Of a stretch of DNA of 64,000 bases, positions 26,065 to 35,710 are shown piece after piece. Numbering within the stretch: position 1 is the stretch's first letter; every line of letters starts with the position of its first letter. The stretch is taken from NCBI RefSeq assembly GCF_924101635.2, contig NZ_CAKMAA020000020.1, positions 1 to 64,000 of the forward strand, written 5' to 3'. Origin of the DNA: Candidatus Nitrotoga sp. HW29. GTDB taxonomy: Bacteria > Pseudomonadota > Gammaproteobacteria > Burkholderiales > Gallionellaceae. The notes under the pieces were generated by a model. The model did no database searches. It saw only the letters and a list, made by a program, of their open reading frames with translations, and was not told where the DNA came from. A program made the translations under genes and the position numbers.

Positions 26065-27558
26065 ATGAGTGAACTCGACCCCGTTCAAGCCGCAAATCTG
26101 ATTACTAGGATACTTGCCCTGCCTGAAAGCCGCACGCTGGATTTTAAGCGCGTCTCCGGCAAGATGGTGTGTAAGGCACTGGAAACAGTGTGCGCTTTTG
26201 CCAATACCGATGGCGGCGTGCTGGCACTAGGTGTGGAAGACCCGAAAAAATCCTCGGGTACGGCTCGCTTCTATGGTGTTCAGGAAAACCCTGAAGCGGT
26301 GGATGAACTGCAACGCAAGGTGCTCACGGAGTTCCATCCACCGATTGAAACCCTCCGTTTTGTGCAAGTTCCCTGCACTTTGCGCGATGGTGCTGTCGGG
26401 CATTTGCTACTGGCGCAGGTGCCGAAAAGCGACAAGGTACATTCGATTGTGAATGACGGCACATGGACGCGGCTTGAAGCAGGCAACCGCCAAATGACCG
26501 CCGCTGAAATCACTGAGCTTTCCTATCGGCGCGGCGTGAGGAGTGCAGAAAGCGAACCGTTGCCGATTGAGTTGGAACTGTTGGCGACTGATGCATGGGC
26601 ACGCTTTGTGGCAGCACGCGGTTTGAGAAGCGGTACGCAGGCCGAACAACTTTATCGTATTGGATTAGCAGAAAAAGTGGGCGGTGAAATCCTGCCGCGG
26701 CGTGCGGCAGTGTTGCTATTTGCCGAAGAACCGGGCAGCTTGCTGGCGGCGCATGGAACGCGTGCCGATATTCGTTTGATGGTGTATGACGGAAATGCAG
26801 TGAAAGCCGGGCCAACCCCCAATTTGCGCAAACAGCCAAAAACAATACGCGGCCCACTGATAGACCAGATTGACGAAGCCGTGCGGGCGGTGCAGGATGA
26901 ATTGGCACAGGGGATTACCCTTTCCAGCAGCGGCTTCAAAACACGGCACGTTTATCCTGATCGGGTGATGAAGGAGGCGATTGTGAATGCGGTGATTCAT
27001 CGCGATTATCGTCTGAACCGCGACATTTTTATCCGTATTTTTGATAACCGGATCGAAGTGGAAAGTCCGGGCATATTTCCGGGTGCAATCACGCTTGCCA
27101 ACATTGCGTGGGCTGGCTCAAAAGCGCGCAATCCTTTGATTGCCTCTGCATTGCGGGAGTTTCCATTGCCACCCAACATTGATGCGGGTGAAGGGGTGCG
27201 TATGATGTTCGCTGAAATGGCCGCTGCACACCTATACCCGCCGCAGTACGCGCAGAATACCGCGACAGCCGTTGAGAGCGTGACGGTCACGCTACTGAAT
27301 TTGGAACGCCCGAGCGTGTGGGATGAGGTCAGCGACTGGATTGACCGTAACGGTCAGATTGCTAATAGCGATTTATGCCGGATTGCCCAAGTGGACACGC
27401 TTAAGGCTTCGCGTATGCTTAAAACATGGTTGGAACAAGGTGTGCTCGTGGCTCTTGCCGACCGTGCCAAGCGCAACATGGCTTACGCCAAATCTACCTT
27501 GGCAGATAAGCCGGCGGATTTATTTTCAACACCAGCTGATAATAAATCTGGGAATTAG
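26065..27558 (+). CDS. AlbA_2 / HATPase-type ATP-binding transcriptional regulator
   Basis: A 497-residue protein. The N-terminal AlbA_2 (Schlafen-like, AAA_4) domain has SRTLDFKRVSG, CAFANTDGGVLALGVED and TWTRLEAGNRQM. The middle carries a GHKL-type ATPase-like block, VMKEAIVNAVIHRDY and FDNRIEVESPG. The end is a winged-helix region (IANSDLCRIAQVDTLKASRMLKTW split over the last 80 residues). The ATG at 26065 is preferred; the upstream frame overlaps ydcF. Members are called RecG-like regulators, but no helicase domain is present. Targets are unknown. Confidence 0.8.
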   Translation: MSELDPVQAANLITRILALPESRTLDFKRVSGKMVCKALETVCAFANTDGGVLALGVEDPKKSSGTARFYGVQENPEAVDELQRKVLTEFHPPIETLRFVQVPCTLRDGAVGHLLLAQVPKSDKVHSIVNDGTWTRLEAGNRQMTAAEITELSYRRGVRSAESEPLPIELELLATDAWARFVAARGLRSGTQAEQLYRIGLAEKVGGEILPRRAAVLLFAEEPGSLLAAHGTRADIRLMVYDGNAVKAGPTPNLRKQPKTIRGPLIDQIDEAVRAVQDELAQGITLSSSGFKTRHVYPDRVMKEAIVNAVIHRDYRLNRDIFIRIFDNRIEVESPGIFPGAITLANIAWAGSKARNPLIASALREFPLPPNIDAGEGVRMMFAEMAAAHLYPPQYAQNTATAVESVTVTLLNLERPSVWDEVSDWIDRNGQIANSDLCRIAQVDTLKASRMLKTWLEQGVLVALADRAKRNMAYAKSTLADKPADLFSTPADNKSGN

Positions 27559-27590
27559 GAAAAGCACTTAAAAATTAGTTACATGAATAA

Positions 27591-27622
27591 AATTTATTAT
27601 CACTGAGTAAAGATAATAAATT
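27591..27622. terminator. AT-rich perfect hairpin downstream of the AlbA_2 gene
   Basis: AATTTATTATC at 27591-27601 pairs perfectly with GATAATAAATT at 27612-27622 around a 10-nt loop. The stem is almost free of G and C, so it is weak as an intrinsic terminator. It may still end either of the convergent transcripts. The rest of the 234-bp gap is AT-rich with nothing recognised. Confidence 0.4.
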
Positions 27623-27792
27623 CTATGTTCCAATAAAAACAATATAAATCATTGCATTGGGTAGAAGTTTATTATTTTGCTTGAAAAGCAATTTGAAGCT
27701 AACAGTGTTGGCAAAACAAGTTGCGGAGCGGCTGAGATGTAGCATTATTGACTAATTCTGACGTGATCAAAATTCATAGCGGCAACCCTTCA

Positions 27793-30700
27793 TCAATCTT
27801 TCGGCATACTCCGCCCTTGCCACCACGAGTACAGCACTGGGATCACGATTAACGACAGCAGCGGTGCCGTTAGCATGCCGCCTACTAACGGTGCGGCAAT
27901 GCGTTTCATGACCTCTGCCCCGGCTCCTTGGCTGAACATCACGGGCAACAAGCCTACTACGATTACCGAAACGGTCATCATTTTTGGGCGAATACGTAGC
28001 AGCGCACCCTGAATGATGGCTTGGTGCAAATCATGACGGTTGTTCAAGCGTCCGGCACTGCGTAAGTCTTCAATGGCATTATCAAGATACAGCAGCATGA
28101 CTACGCCAAATTCGGCGGCTACACCGGCCAGCGCAATGAAGCCCACCGCGACTGCCACCGATAGGTTATATCCCAACGCGTATACCAGCCAGAATCCGCC
28201 GATTAGAGAGAATGGCAAGCACAGCAGCACCAGCAGTACTTTGCCGAAATGGCGGAAGTGCATGTATAGCAATAAGACCGCCAGTAGCAGCGTCAGCGGG
28301 ATGACCCACTGCATGCGCTCTTTGGCATGTTGCAGATTTACGTACTGTCCCGACCAGGCAATGGCATAGCCGGGCGGCAATGTCACCGATTTTTCCAATG
28401 TGTGCTTGGCCTCGTTTACATATCCGCCGAGATCGCGCCCGGTGATGTCGATATATACATAGGCAGTCAAACGCGCATTTTCGCTCTTGATTTCCGAAGC
28501 GCCCTCATTGAAGTGTAAATGCGCCAATTCGCCCAGCGGTACTTGTGCACCAGAAGGCAGGGTGATGCGGCTGGCCGCGATTGCCGGTAGAGAATCGCGC
28601 AGGGCGCGGGGATAGCGCAAATTGATCTGAAAGCGTTCGCGCCCATCAATCACCGTGCCGATATTTTCGCCGCCGATTGCGCCTTGTACCAGGCGTTGCA
28701 CATCGGCTACGCTAATGCCATACCGTGCGGCTTGCGCCCGGTTAATGTCAATGTCCAGATAACGTCCACCGGTGGCACGTTCCGCAAATACGGTGCGCGT
28801 ACCGGGCACACCCTTGATCGCCGCCGCAATTTGTTGAGCCAATTCAGCAATACCCGCCAGATCCGGGCCGGTAATTTTAATTCCCAGCGGCGTTCTGATG
28901 CCTGTGGAAAGCATGTCTATGCGGGTGCGGATCGGATAGCCCCAGGAATTGGTGAGTCCTGGCAAGCGCACTTGGTCATCGAGTTTGTGTATCAATTGCT
29001 CTACCGTTTCTCCTGGCGGCCACTGGTCACGCGGCTTTAGCAGAATGGTGGTTTCCAGCATTGAAAGCGGTGCCGGATCGGTCGCCGTCTCAGCGCGTCC
29101 GGCTTTGCCGAATACTCGTTCGACTTCCGGCAGTGCACGGATCAGGCGATCGGTGATTTGCAAAATATTGGCTGCCTCGTCTACCGACAAACCGGGTAAG
29201 GTTGTTGGCATATAAAGCAGGTCACCTTCATACAGGGGCGGCATGAATTCGCTGCCCAATTTGGTCAACGGCCACGTCACGGTCGCCAATAACAATAGCG
29301 TGGCGAGTACGGTCAACTTGCGTTTGCTCAAGGCGGCCAGCAGTACGGGCCGATATAAAGCTTGTAATATGCGGTTTAACGGATTGCGCTGTTCCGGGCG
29401 AATACGCCCGCGAATGAAATAACCCATCAGCACCGGGGTGAGCGTTATTGCCAGGAATGCGCTGGCGGCCATTGCATAAGTTTTTGTGTAGGCGAGGGGG
29501 GCGAATAGCTTGCCTTCCTGCCCGCCCAGCGTTAACACCGGCAGGAAGGAGACGGTGATGACCAGCAGCGAGAAGAACAGGGCCGGGCCTACTTCCAGAG
29601 AGCTTTCTTTTACCACTTGCCAGTAATCGGGGGTGGCTCCGGCACGTTCCAGATGTTTATGCATGTTTTCGATCATCACTATGGCCGCGTCGACCATTGC
29701 GCCGATGGCGATGGCGATGCCGCCCAGCGACATGATGTTAGCGCTGACGCCCTGCTGTTGCATGATGATGAAAGCGGCCAAAATGCCGATGGGTAAAGTT
29801 ACAACTGCCACCAACGAGGAACGCAGGTGAAACAGGAACAGCAGGCAGACCAGCGCGACGGCCAGTGATTCCTCGATTAGTTTCTCGCGTAGCGTGCTAA
29901 CGGCGCGTTTGATCAGGCCGGAACGGTCATAGGTGACGACCAACTCCACTCCTTGAGGCAATCCTGCTTTCAATTCTTGCAAGCGTGTCTTGACCCGCTC
30001 TATCGTTTCCAGTGCGTTGTTGCCGTAGCGCATCACGACGATTCCGCCTACGACCTCGCCCTCGCCATCGAGATCAACCACACCACGGCGCGCTTCCGGC
30101 CCGGTCTGGATATGCGCCACGTCCTGCAAGCGGATGGGGATACCTTGAGCATCGGTGCCGAGCGGAATTTGCCGGAAATCATCCAACGTTTTGAGATAGC
30201 CGCGCGCCCTGATCATGTATTCGGCGCGACCCATTTCTACCACTGAGCCGCCACCGGACAGATTGCTGTCGCGCACTGACTGCGCCACGCTGTCCAGTGT
30301 CAGTTTATACGCAGCCAGTCGGTTCGGATTTACTTCGATCTGGTATTGCCGCACCATGCCACCGACACTAGCCACTTCGGCGACGCCGGGCAGGCTTTGC
30401 AATTCATATTTCAGGAAGAAATCCTGTAGTGCGCGCAGTTGGTCGGGATCGTGGCGATGCTGTCGATCGGTTAACGCGTATTCAAAAATCCAGCCCACGC
30501 CGGACGCATCCGGTCCGAGTGCCGGCGTGACCCCGGGCGGTAGCTTTCCTGCCATCTGGCTCAGGTATTCGAGCACACGTGTGCGCGCCCAGTAAGGATC
30601 AGTCCCATCCTTGAAAATGATGTAAATAAACGACTCGCCGAACATGGAAAAGCCGCGAACCGCAGTAGAACCGGGTACCGACAGGAGTGCCGAGGTAAGT

Positions 30701-30903
30701 GGATACGTCACCTGGTCTTCCACCGCTTGCGGTGATTGGCCGGGGTAGGTGGTTTTGATGATGACCTGGACATCAGAAAGATCGGGAATTGCATCCAGTG
30801 CGGTATGCCGCAAGGCGTAAATCCCCCAGGCGCTGATTAACGCTGCGAGCAGTACAACCAGCAGGTGGTTACGTAATGACCAGGATATAACGCGCGCAAT
30901 CAT
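27793..30903 (-). CDS. cusA: Heavy-metal efflux RND pump, CusA/CzcA family
   Basis: A 1036-residue inner-membrane proton antiporter of the HME-RND family, with TM1 at 12-31, the family N terminus NHLLVVLLAALISAWG and LDAIPDLSDVQV. A large periplasmic domain follows, then the TM cluster including VGPALFFSLLVITVSFLPV. The LDAIPDLSDVQVI signature and the paired CusB favour copper or silver over cobalt-zinc-cadmium. The ATG overlaps the cusB stop. No outer-membrane CusC gene is in the window, so the pump must borrow a partner. Confidence 0.92.
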   Translation of the reverse strand: MIARVISWSLRNHLLVVLLAALISAWGIYALRHTALDAIPDLSDVQVIIKTTYPGQSPQAVEDQVTYPLTSALLSVPGSTAVRGFSMFGESFIYIIFKDGTDPYWARTRVLEYLSQMAGKLPPGVTPALGPDASGVGWIFEYALTDRQHRHDPDQLRALQDFFLKYELQSLPGVAEVASVGGMVRQYQIEVNPNRLAAYKLTLDSVAQSVRDSNLSGGGSVVEMGRAEYMIRARGYLKTLDDFRQIPLGTDAQGIPIRLQDVAHIQTGPEARRGVVDLDGEGEVVGGIVVMRYGNNALETIERVKTRLQELKAGLPQGVELVVTYDRSGLIKRAVSTLREKLIEESLAVALVCLLFLFHLRSSLVAVVTLPIGILAAFIIMQQQGVSANIMSLGGIAIAIGAMVDAAIVMIENMHKHLERAGATPDYWQVVKESSLEVGPALFFSLLVITVSFLPVLTLGGQEGKLFAPLAYTKTYAMAASAFLAITLTPVLMGYFIRGRIRPEQRNPLNRILQALYRPVLLAALSKRKLTVLATLLLLATVTWPLTKLGSEFMPPLYEGDLLYMPTTLPGLSVDEAANILQITDRLIRALPEVERVFGKAGRAETATDPAPLSMLETTILLKPRDQWPPGETVEQLIHKLDDQVRLPGLTNSWGYPIRTRIDMLSTGIRTPLGIKITGPDLAGIAELAQQIAAAIKGVPGTRTVFAERATGGRYLDIDINRAQAARYGISVADVQRLVQGAIGGENIGTVIDGRERFQINLRYPRALRDSLPAIAASRITLPSGAQVPLGELAHLHFNEGASEIKSENARLTAYVYIDITGRDLGGYVNEAKHTLEKSVTLPPGYAIAWSGQYVNLQHAKERMQWVIPLTLLLAVLLLYMHFRHFGKVLLVLLCLPFSLIGGFWLVYALGYNLSVAVAVGFIALAGVAAEFGVVMLLYLDNAIEDLRSAGRLNNRHDLHQAIIQGALLRIRPKMMTVSVIVVGLLPVMFSQGAGAEVMKRIAAPLVGGMLTAPLLSLIVIPVLYSWWQGRSMPKD

Positions 30904-32216
30904 TGGTGCTTATGCGATTCCTGCATGCGTTGCGCGGCATCTTGCAGTGACGATGCCGCGTCCAGTAAGAACTGGCCGTTTACGGCCACTTCCGCGCCTT
31001 CCAAGAGGCCGTCTACAACCTCGATCCAATCCCCGCTTTCGATCCCGGTCTCGATATTAACAGGGAGGAAATGCCCTTCCCCTCTGGACAGGATTACCAG
31101 ATCACCCTGTCCGGTGTGGATGACTGACGAGCGCGGCAAAACGAGGGCTTCATGCGGCTGGGCGTGGATAGTCACGTCGACAAAGCTACCGGGACGCAAA
31201 CGCAGGTTGGTATTATTAAGCGTTACCCTTGCGCTGATTTTGTTGTTTTCAGCGAGCGGATTGATAAAGTCGAGCTTGGTTTTTATTTCTTGTCCATCGG
31301 GAGTTTTTAGAATCACCGCATCACCATTTTGCACCCGGCCAGCCTGATCGGGATAAAGCGTGATATCAACCCATACCTTGGAGACATCGGCCAATGTAAA
31401 CAGGGTAGCAGAAGGCGTGACGAAGTTACCTTCACGCGCATTAATTTGTGTGACGACACCTGCCTGGGCAGCCAATATTTTAACCACCTCGATGGCTTGC
31501 TTGGAGTCTTCCATTTGTTGCACGGATTCAATGCCAATATCTTTATAGAGAAATTTAGTTCTTTCTCTGGAAAGCTCTTGCAGAAGATCCATTACATAGG
31601 GATTTTCCACGAGTGGAGAAATATCGCCGATCGTTTTTAACGTCTGATCACGGCGCACCACAAACCTCAAATACTCTTTTTGTTGTGCAATCAAATCGGG
31701 AGAATAAATCTCATAGATTATTTGTCCTTTACGAATCTGCTGTCCGACCGAATTGATATTGAGCTTTTTAATCCAGCCATCGACTGTGGTATGGATGTTA
31801 TAAAGCGTATCTCCATCGACTATTACGTTGCCATAAGTGCGGATTTCATGGCTGAGCGAAGTTTTTTTTATGCTTGCCAGCCTGACACCCAGCTTCTGGA
31901 TGGATGCGGTATCGATATGAACACCATGGTCGTGGTTGTGGGCTGCGGAATCTTTTGACTGCACCAGATCCATGCCGCAAATCGGGCAAGTGCCCGGATG
32001 GTTTTGCATGATCTCCGGGTGCATCGGGCAAATCCAGATTTGTTTCTTTCCGGCTTTACTTATCTCAGATAACGATAAGGTCTTGATATCGGGCGTTGCA
32101 GTTTGAGCCGTGGTTTGAGGATCAAGCCATGAAATAGAAACGCGCTGGCTGATGAAGTATCCCGCCAGAATGACGATTCCTAGCAGGCCGATCCCTGCCG
32201 CTATTTTTTTCGCCAT
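30900..32216 (-). CDS. cusB: Efflux RND periplasmic adaptor CusB with heavy-metal-binding domain
   Basis: A 438-residue membrane fusion protein. After an N-terminal anchor (about 7-24) comes a heavy-metal-binding domain at about 55-85 with ICPMHPEIM and TCPICGMDLV, whose Cys, Met and His residues bind copper or silver. Then come the barrel-sandwich and beta-barrel domains, including LAAQAGVVTQINAREGNFV and SFVDVTIHAQPHEALVLP. It is the adaptor for the adjoining pump and is translationally coupled to it. Nearby copper enzymes (nirK, ncgA) may explain the need for copper control. Confidence 0.93.
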   Translation of the reverse strand: MAKKIAAGIGLLGIVILAGYFISQRVSISWLDPQTTAQTATPDIKTLSLSEISKAGKKQIWICPMHPEIMQNHPGTCPICGMDLVQSKDSAAHNHDHGVHIDTASIQKLGVRLASIKKTSLSHEIRTYGNVIVDGDTLYNIHTTVDGWIKKLNINSVGQQIRKGQIIYEIYSPDLIAQQKEYLRFVVRRDQTLKTIGDISPLVENPYVMDLLQELSRERTKFLYKDIGIESVQQMEDSKQAIEVVKILAAQAGVVTQINAREGNFVTPSATLFTLADVSKVWVDITLYPDQAGRVQNGDAVILKTPDGQEIKTKLDFINPLAENNKISARVTLNNTNLRLRPGSFVDVTIHAQPHEALVLPRSSVIHTGQGDLVILSRGEGHFLPVNIETGIESGDWIEVVDGLLEGAEVAVNGQFLLDAASSLQDAAQRMQESHKHQ

Positions 32217-32422
32217 ATTAGATGGTCCGGTTCCCTCTGGTCGATATTTGATTAATTCGTGTTATTTGTCACGAGATTCCAAGTGCGTTAGGTTAATTCA
32301 AAATGCAAAGTTTATTATCTTGGAGATATGAATCGTACATGCCCGTCTGTCTATGGTATGGCAGAGCTGAATTTACAAACTGGATGTTTGGGCGGATTAC
32401 CTTGTTGTTGAAAGAAAATCGC

Positions 32423-32857
32423 CTACTTGCCTTCGAAAGTACGTATAAATTGAATTACATTCCAGCCTTCTTCCTCATTGATATCTGTTCCAACTCGAAT
32501 CGGCATTCCTGTTCCCGGGCTACCATTTTTTAAAACCCACATTAATTCTCCATCCGTGCGCAGTTTCTGCCATTTCGCATCGGTAAAATCACGCGAAGGA
32601 TGTCCGGGTAGATTGACACCTGTCCCATCCTTGCTATGGCAAGTTACGCAAAAACCGACCCCAAAATAAACTTTGCGGCCTGCTTCAATCCGCTCCGGCG
32701 TGACGGGATAAGGGCTTTTTACTTGCTGTTCCTGCGCAAGAATCGCTTTGGGTACACGCGGTTCATACACGTCCTTGTGAAAAGCGAAAGTGCTTTGCGA
32801 ACTGATGCTCAAACAGATGACAACCCATACTCGCTTATTTTTCTTTAAAGAAAACAT
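32423..32857 (-). CDS. Secreted monoheme cytochrome c
   Basis: A 144-residue protein with a signal peptide (about 1-25, ending STFAF) and one heme site, CVTCH at about residues 73-77. The axial Met is probably in GTGMPIRVG. The C-terminal GWNVIQFIRTF helix is typical of class I cytochromes. It is monocistronic or first in line after the terminator at 32877; partners are likely the cytochrome and copper proteins nearby. Confidence 0.88.
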   Translation of the reverse strand: MFSLKKNKRVWVVICLSISSQSTFAFHKDVYEPRVPKAILAQEQQVKSPYPVTPERIEAGRKVYFGVGFCVTCHSKDGTGVNLPGHPSRDFTDAKWQKLRTDGELMWVLKNGSPGTGMPIRVGTDINEEEGWNVIQFIRTFEGK

Positions 32858-32876
32858 GACATCACCTCACTTGCAA

Positions 32877-32920
32877 ATAAAAAGACACGGTGCTTATCCA
32901 CATGGACAAACCCCGTGTCT
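32877..32920 (-). terminator. Intrinsic terminator after the DUF1264 gene
   Basis: On the minus strand, AGACACGG and CCGTGTCT form an 8-bp stem 20 bp beyond the DUF1264 stop, followed by a T-rich run (TTTTTATTT). Its loop holds a chance match to the DnaA box TTATCCACA. Confidence 0.85.
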
Positions 32921-32940
32921 CTGGGATAAATCAACTAAAC

Positions 32941-33477
32941 TTATTTTCTAGTTGGATCCTTGGCAATTTTTCCATGCAGCTCTTCCCAATGTCCAACTGA
33001 TTGGGGAATGCCGACTGAACCGTCAGGAATGGGTGCGTCTTTAGGCCAGAGATGGAAAATAATGCCATCGGTTCCGGCAACATAGTCCGCCAGTCCTTTT
33101 TGCTCTTTCGGGTCAGTTGGATTCACGATGGCAACACGACCGGTTTCAATTTCTTGCTTATGATCGTGCCAGTTTTGCGTATGCGACCATTTCGGTATGA
33201 CTGATCCAGTCACTTTTTTGGAAACCATGTATTCAATTTCGGTCAAGCGGGCGTTAGGTTCGGCTGACTCAAATAAAATACATTGAATGACTTCGTCATT
33301 GATTGGTTTGCAGTAGTGATGGAATGGACCAATAATTTCTCCGTCCATGACATGCGGTGCCACAACATGAATTGTATAACCGGATAGAGGATTTTTATCC
33401 GCGGCAAAAGCCGGGGCAGACAAAAAGCCAGCTGTGATCAACGAGGCAACAAGAACGCAGGTTTTGCTGATTTTCAT
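32941..33477 (-). CDS. Exported DUF1264-family protein
   Basis: A 178-residue protein with a clear signal peptide ending in SAPAFA at about 25. The body has GYTIHVVAPHVMDGE, HHYCKPINDEVIQC with a Cys pair, SEPNARLTEIEYMVS and the C-terminal HLWPKDAP motif of DUF1264, the family of plant oil-body-associated proteins. Biochemical function is unknown. The ATG has an AGGAG site upstream and a terminator follows the stop. It is divergent from the tetraheme cytochrome. Confidence 0.84.
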   Translation of the reverse strand: MKISKTCVLVASLITAGFLSAPAFAADKNPLSGYTIHVVAPHVMDGEIIGPFHHYCKPINDEVIQCILFESAEPNARLTEIEYMVSKKVTGSVIPKWSHTQNWHDHKQEIETGRVAIVNPTDPKEQKGLADYVAGTDGIIFHLWPKDAPIPDGSVGIPQSVGHWEELHGKIAKDPTRK

Positions 33478-34031
33478 AATTGAATCTCCTTAATAAATTT
33501 GTATAGTTAGAGTTCGGATTATTGCTATTTTGTGAGCTCTGATTCCACCTTTTCGAGAATAAGCATTCCAACGCCTTCTTTACAATTCAATGCGGAGGAA
33601 GTTCTATCATATACCTTTTTTATCTCAAAAACTTGGCAAATAGACTTGATTGTTAAGTACGTTGTATGGCTTGGGAATTGTAATTTAAATTGCTCCAGAT
33701 CAAATTTGGTTAATAGAATTAAAAACCGTTTCTCTGTAGAACAAGAAAGAATTTGACTTGGTCAATCAGATTACAATTTTTCGCCATATTTATTACTGCA
33801 AACGATTACATTGCTATGCACGGTACCGCACAGACATGGCCTCTAACGCTGAACATCATCAAAACGGTTTTGAATTTGTCGAGCGAGGTAATTATAATAT
33901 AATATAATATAATATAATATAATAAAGTGATCAGGTGCCGACATTGGGTTTACTCAGTGCTGCATTGCCAATATTCATACATAGTTATTAAGAAAGATGG
34001 GTTCAGGGTTAATAAAAAAAGGAGTTGTGAT
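33478..34031. promoter_or_regulatory. Long divergent intergenic region upstream of the tetraheme cytochrome
   Basis: 554 bp without a supported gene. Reading frames here are short and have no homology or ribosome site. The right part holds the TATAA tandem repeat at 33893-33922, an AT-rich stretch and then GGAG at 34021-34024, the ribosome site of the cytochrome gene. Promoters for both flanking genes must lie here. Confidence 0.5.
33893..33922. repeat. Pentanucleotide tandem repeat (TATAA)x6
   Basis: Six perfect copies of TATAA in 30 bp, about 110-140 bp upstream of the tetraheme cytochrome ATG. The unit itself resembles a -10 element. Change in copy number by slipped-strand mispairing could shift promoter spacing, a known basis of phase variation. 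Whether it varies here is unknown. Confidence 0.9.
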
Positions 34032-35456
34032 ATGACTATTAGTAAAGGAATGGTTGTTGGATGCGCACTCACCACGTTGGTAGGATTGATAATGTTCCCC
34101 GGGGTATCGTTAGCGAGTGACCAATCGCGCGCAAAAGAAATCTTGCAGCAGTCTTGCGTACAGTGTCACCGCCTGGAAGGCAAAGCCGACTCCCGCTTTA
34201 ATCTTAAGGCACCCGATCTTATCTGGGCCGGGAGCAAGTACCGGCGTCCCTGGTTAATTGGTTGGTTGACCGGTAAAGAAGCGCCGCTCTATGCCAAAAG
34301 CTATCGTTGGGATCTAACTGAAGCCCCGTCTAAGCATCCGGTTGTCACAGAATCCGAGGCCAATGCGCTTGCCGATTATTTTGCCGAGCACAATAAGGAT
34401 CCACGGGTTACCGTTGGCGCGTTTGATCTTTCGAGGGTTACAAAATTTGAGGCCGGCTTTGGCGCAATGGCCTTCAAGGCGCATGCTTGCCTCGGTTGCC
34501 ATACCATTAATGAAGATGGAAAAATTATCGGCGGGCCGCAAAGCACCGCGCTTCATGCGTCCGGACAACGATATGACCAGGATTGGCTCTTCCGTTTCGG
34601 GCTAAATCCACAAGATTTTGTACCGCACAGTGGCGAGTTTCTCGCCGATGCGACGGAGCCGCAACTCCGCGCAGTGATCGGATACTTAATGACGCAGGGT
34701 GCGAGTGACTTTAAATATTACGAGCCTTGGACGAGTCCGGAATTTGATATGGCCAGTGTCGGTCGAGGTAAGGTCATCTACAAAGAATATTGTTCGCAGT
34801 GTCACGGAGCAACGGGTAAAGGTGATGGTCCGGCGGCGTCTGGCTTGGATCCGAAGCCGGCAATTCATGCCAACATTCCATTTGAAAAGCTGCCAATGGA
34901 ATATCTGTACAACGTGATCAACCATGGCGGCCCGGCGATAGGGAAATCGTCGAATATGCCCTATTGGAATCTGACCATCGGCCAGCAAGGCGTTGCTGAT
35001 GTGATCGCCTACCTCAAGGCAACATTCAAGGGTTCGCCTGACGGAGCGGCTACCACCGCAACTGTAACTGCTCCAAGTGGAAGTCAGTCGGATGCGTGCG
35101 TGCAACCGCGCAAGACGGCCAAAGCACCGGATAGTTTTCTCGCCATGACAAATCCACTCGCTGTCTCTACCGAGGTACTTCAGGCAGGGAAAACGCTATT
35201 CCAGAAATCCGCCAAGCCTGCCGCTTGTGCCATGTGTCATGGCGAGAAGGGTGATGGAAAGGGCATGATGGGCGCAGCACTGCTGCCACCGCCGAGAAAC
35301 TTTACCTGCAATGCCATGATGAAGGACATTCCGGATGGCCAGCTTTTTTGGATTATCAAGAAGGGCTCTACCGGGACCGGCATGATGTCTTTCTCCGGTT
35401 TGCCTGATGACAAAGTGTGGCAGCTCATTCATTACATTAGATCACTGGCACGTTGA
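34032..35456 (+). CDS. Exported tetraheme cytochrome c
   Basis: A 474-residue protein with a signal peptide (to about LAS, residue 29) and four heme sites: CVQCH at 42, CLGCH near 155, CSQCH near 255 and CAMCH near 403. The first half, with its PDLIWAGSKYRRPWLIGWL segment, resembles the diheme cytochrome encoded at 43750. The last domain resembles the monoheme one at 43410, so it looks like a fusion of such modules plus one more. The ATG follows GGAG by eight bases; the frame upstream to 33927 is not used. Electron partner unknown. Confidence 0.9.
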   Translation: MTISKGMVVGCALTTLVGLIMFPGVSLASDQSRAKEILQQSCVQCHRLEGKADSRFNLKAPDLIWAGSKYRRPWLIGWLTGKEAPLYAKSYRWDLTEAPSKHPVVTESEANALADYFAEHNKDPRVTVGAFDLSRVTKFEAGFGAMAFKAHACLGCHTINEDGKIIGGPQSTALHASGQRYDQDWLFRFGLNPQDFVPHSGEFLADATEPQLRAVIGYLMTQGASDFKYYEPWTSPEFDMASVGRGKVIYKEYCSQCHGATGKGDGPAASGLDPKPAIHANIPFEKLPMEYLYNVINHGGPAIGKSSNMPYWNLTIGQQGVADVIAYLKATFKGSPDGAATTATVTAPSGSQSDACVQPRKTAKAPDSFLAMTNPLAVSTEVLQAGKTLFQKSAKPAACAMCHGEKGDGKGMMGAALLPPPRNFTCNAMMKDIPDGQLFWIIKKGSTGTGMMSFSGLPDDKVWQLIHYIRSLAR

Positions 35457-35496
35457 TCAGACACCGGGTAACGGCGGTAAAGCGACAGGAAGAAAT

Positions 35497-35643
35497 ATGC
35501 GGCAATCTATAACGATAGCAGCGATCATCGCCGGCCCGGGCATTACCGGAGAAGCTCATTTGTATGAGAAGTATGATGCAAATTTCTTCCCGATTCTTCG
35601 ACGAAAGATACCCCGGGTAGCTCCAGAATTGCGTATGGTTTAG
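35497..35643 (+). CDS. Small hypothetical protein, 48 residues
   Basis: A short frame with ATG preceded by AGGAAGA, starting MRQSITIAAIIAGPG, no recognised family. It sits between the cytochrome and the DsrE-like gene in the same direction and could be a remnant. Support is limited to the ribosome site and position. Confidence 0.25.
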   Translation: MRQSITIAAIIAGPGITGEAHLYEKYDANFFPILRRKIPRVAPELRMV

Positions 35644-35710
35644 TTGTTCTGAAGAAGTGAAACATGATGATAGATCACAAATTTTTTATGAATGAAAGAG
35701 GAGATAGAAA

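Noticed and set aside
28544-28558. 15-nt identity between spacer 1196-1228 and cusA
   Set aside because: Only 15 of 33 bases match and both flanks differ at once. Chance is plausible given 20 spacers and 64 kb, so it is not reported as self-targeting.
32894-32902. Perfect DnaA box TTATCCACA
   Set aside because: It is the loop of an intrinsic terminator, isolated and far from dnaA; another copy at 10378 is inside cas10.
33532-33756. 74-codon plus-strand frame upstream of the tetraheme cytochrome
   Set aside because: No ribosome site, AT-driven composition and no family resemblance.
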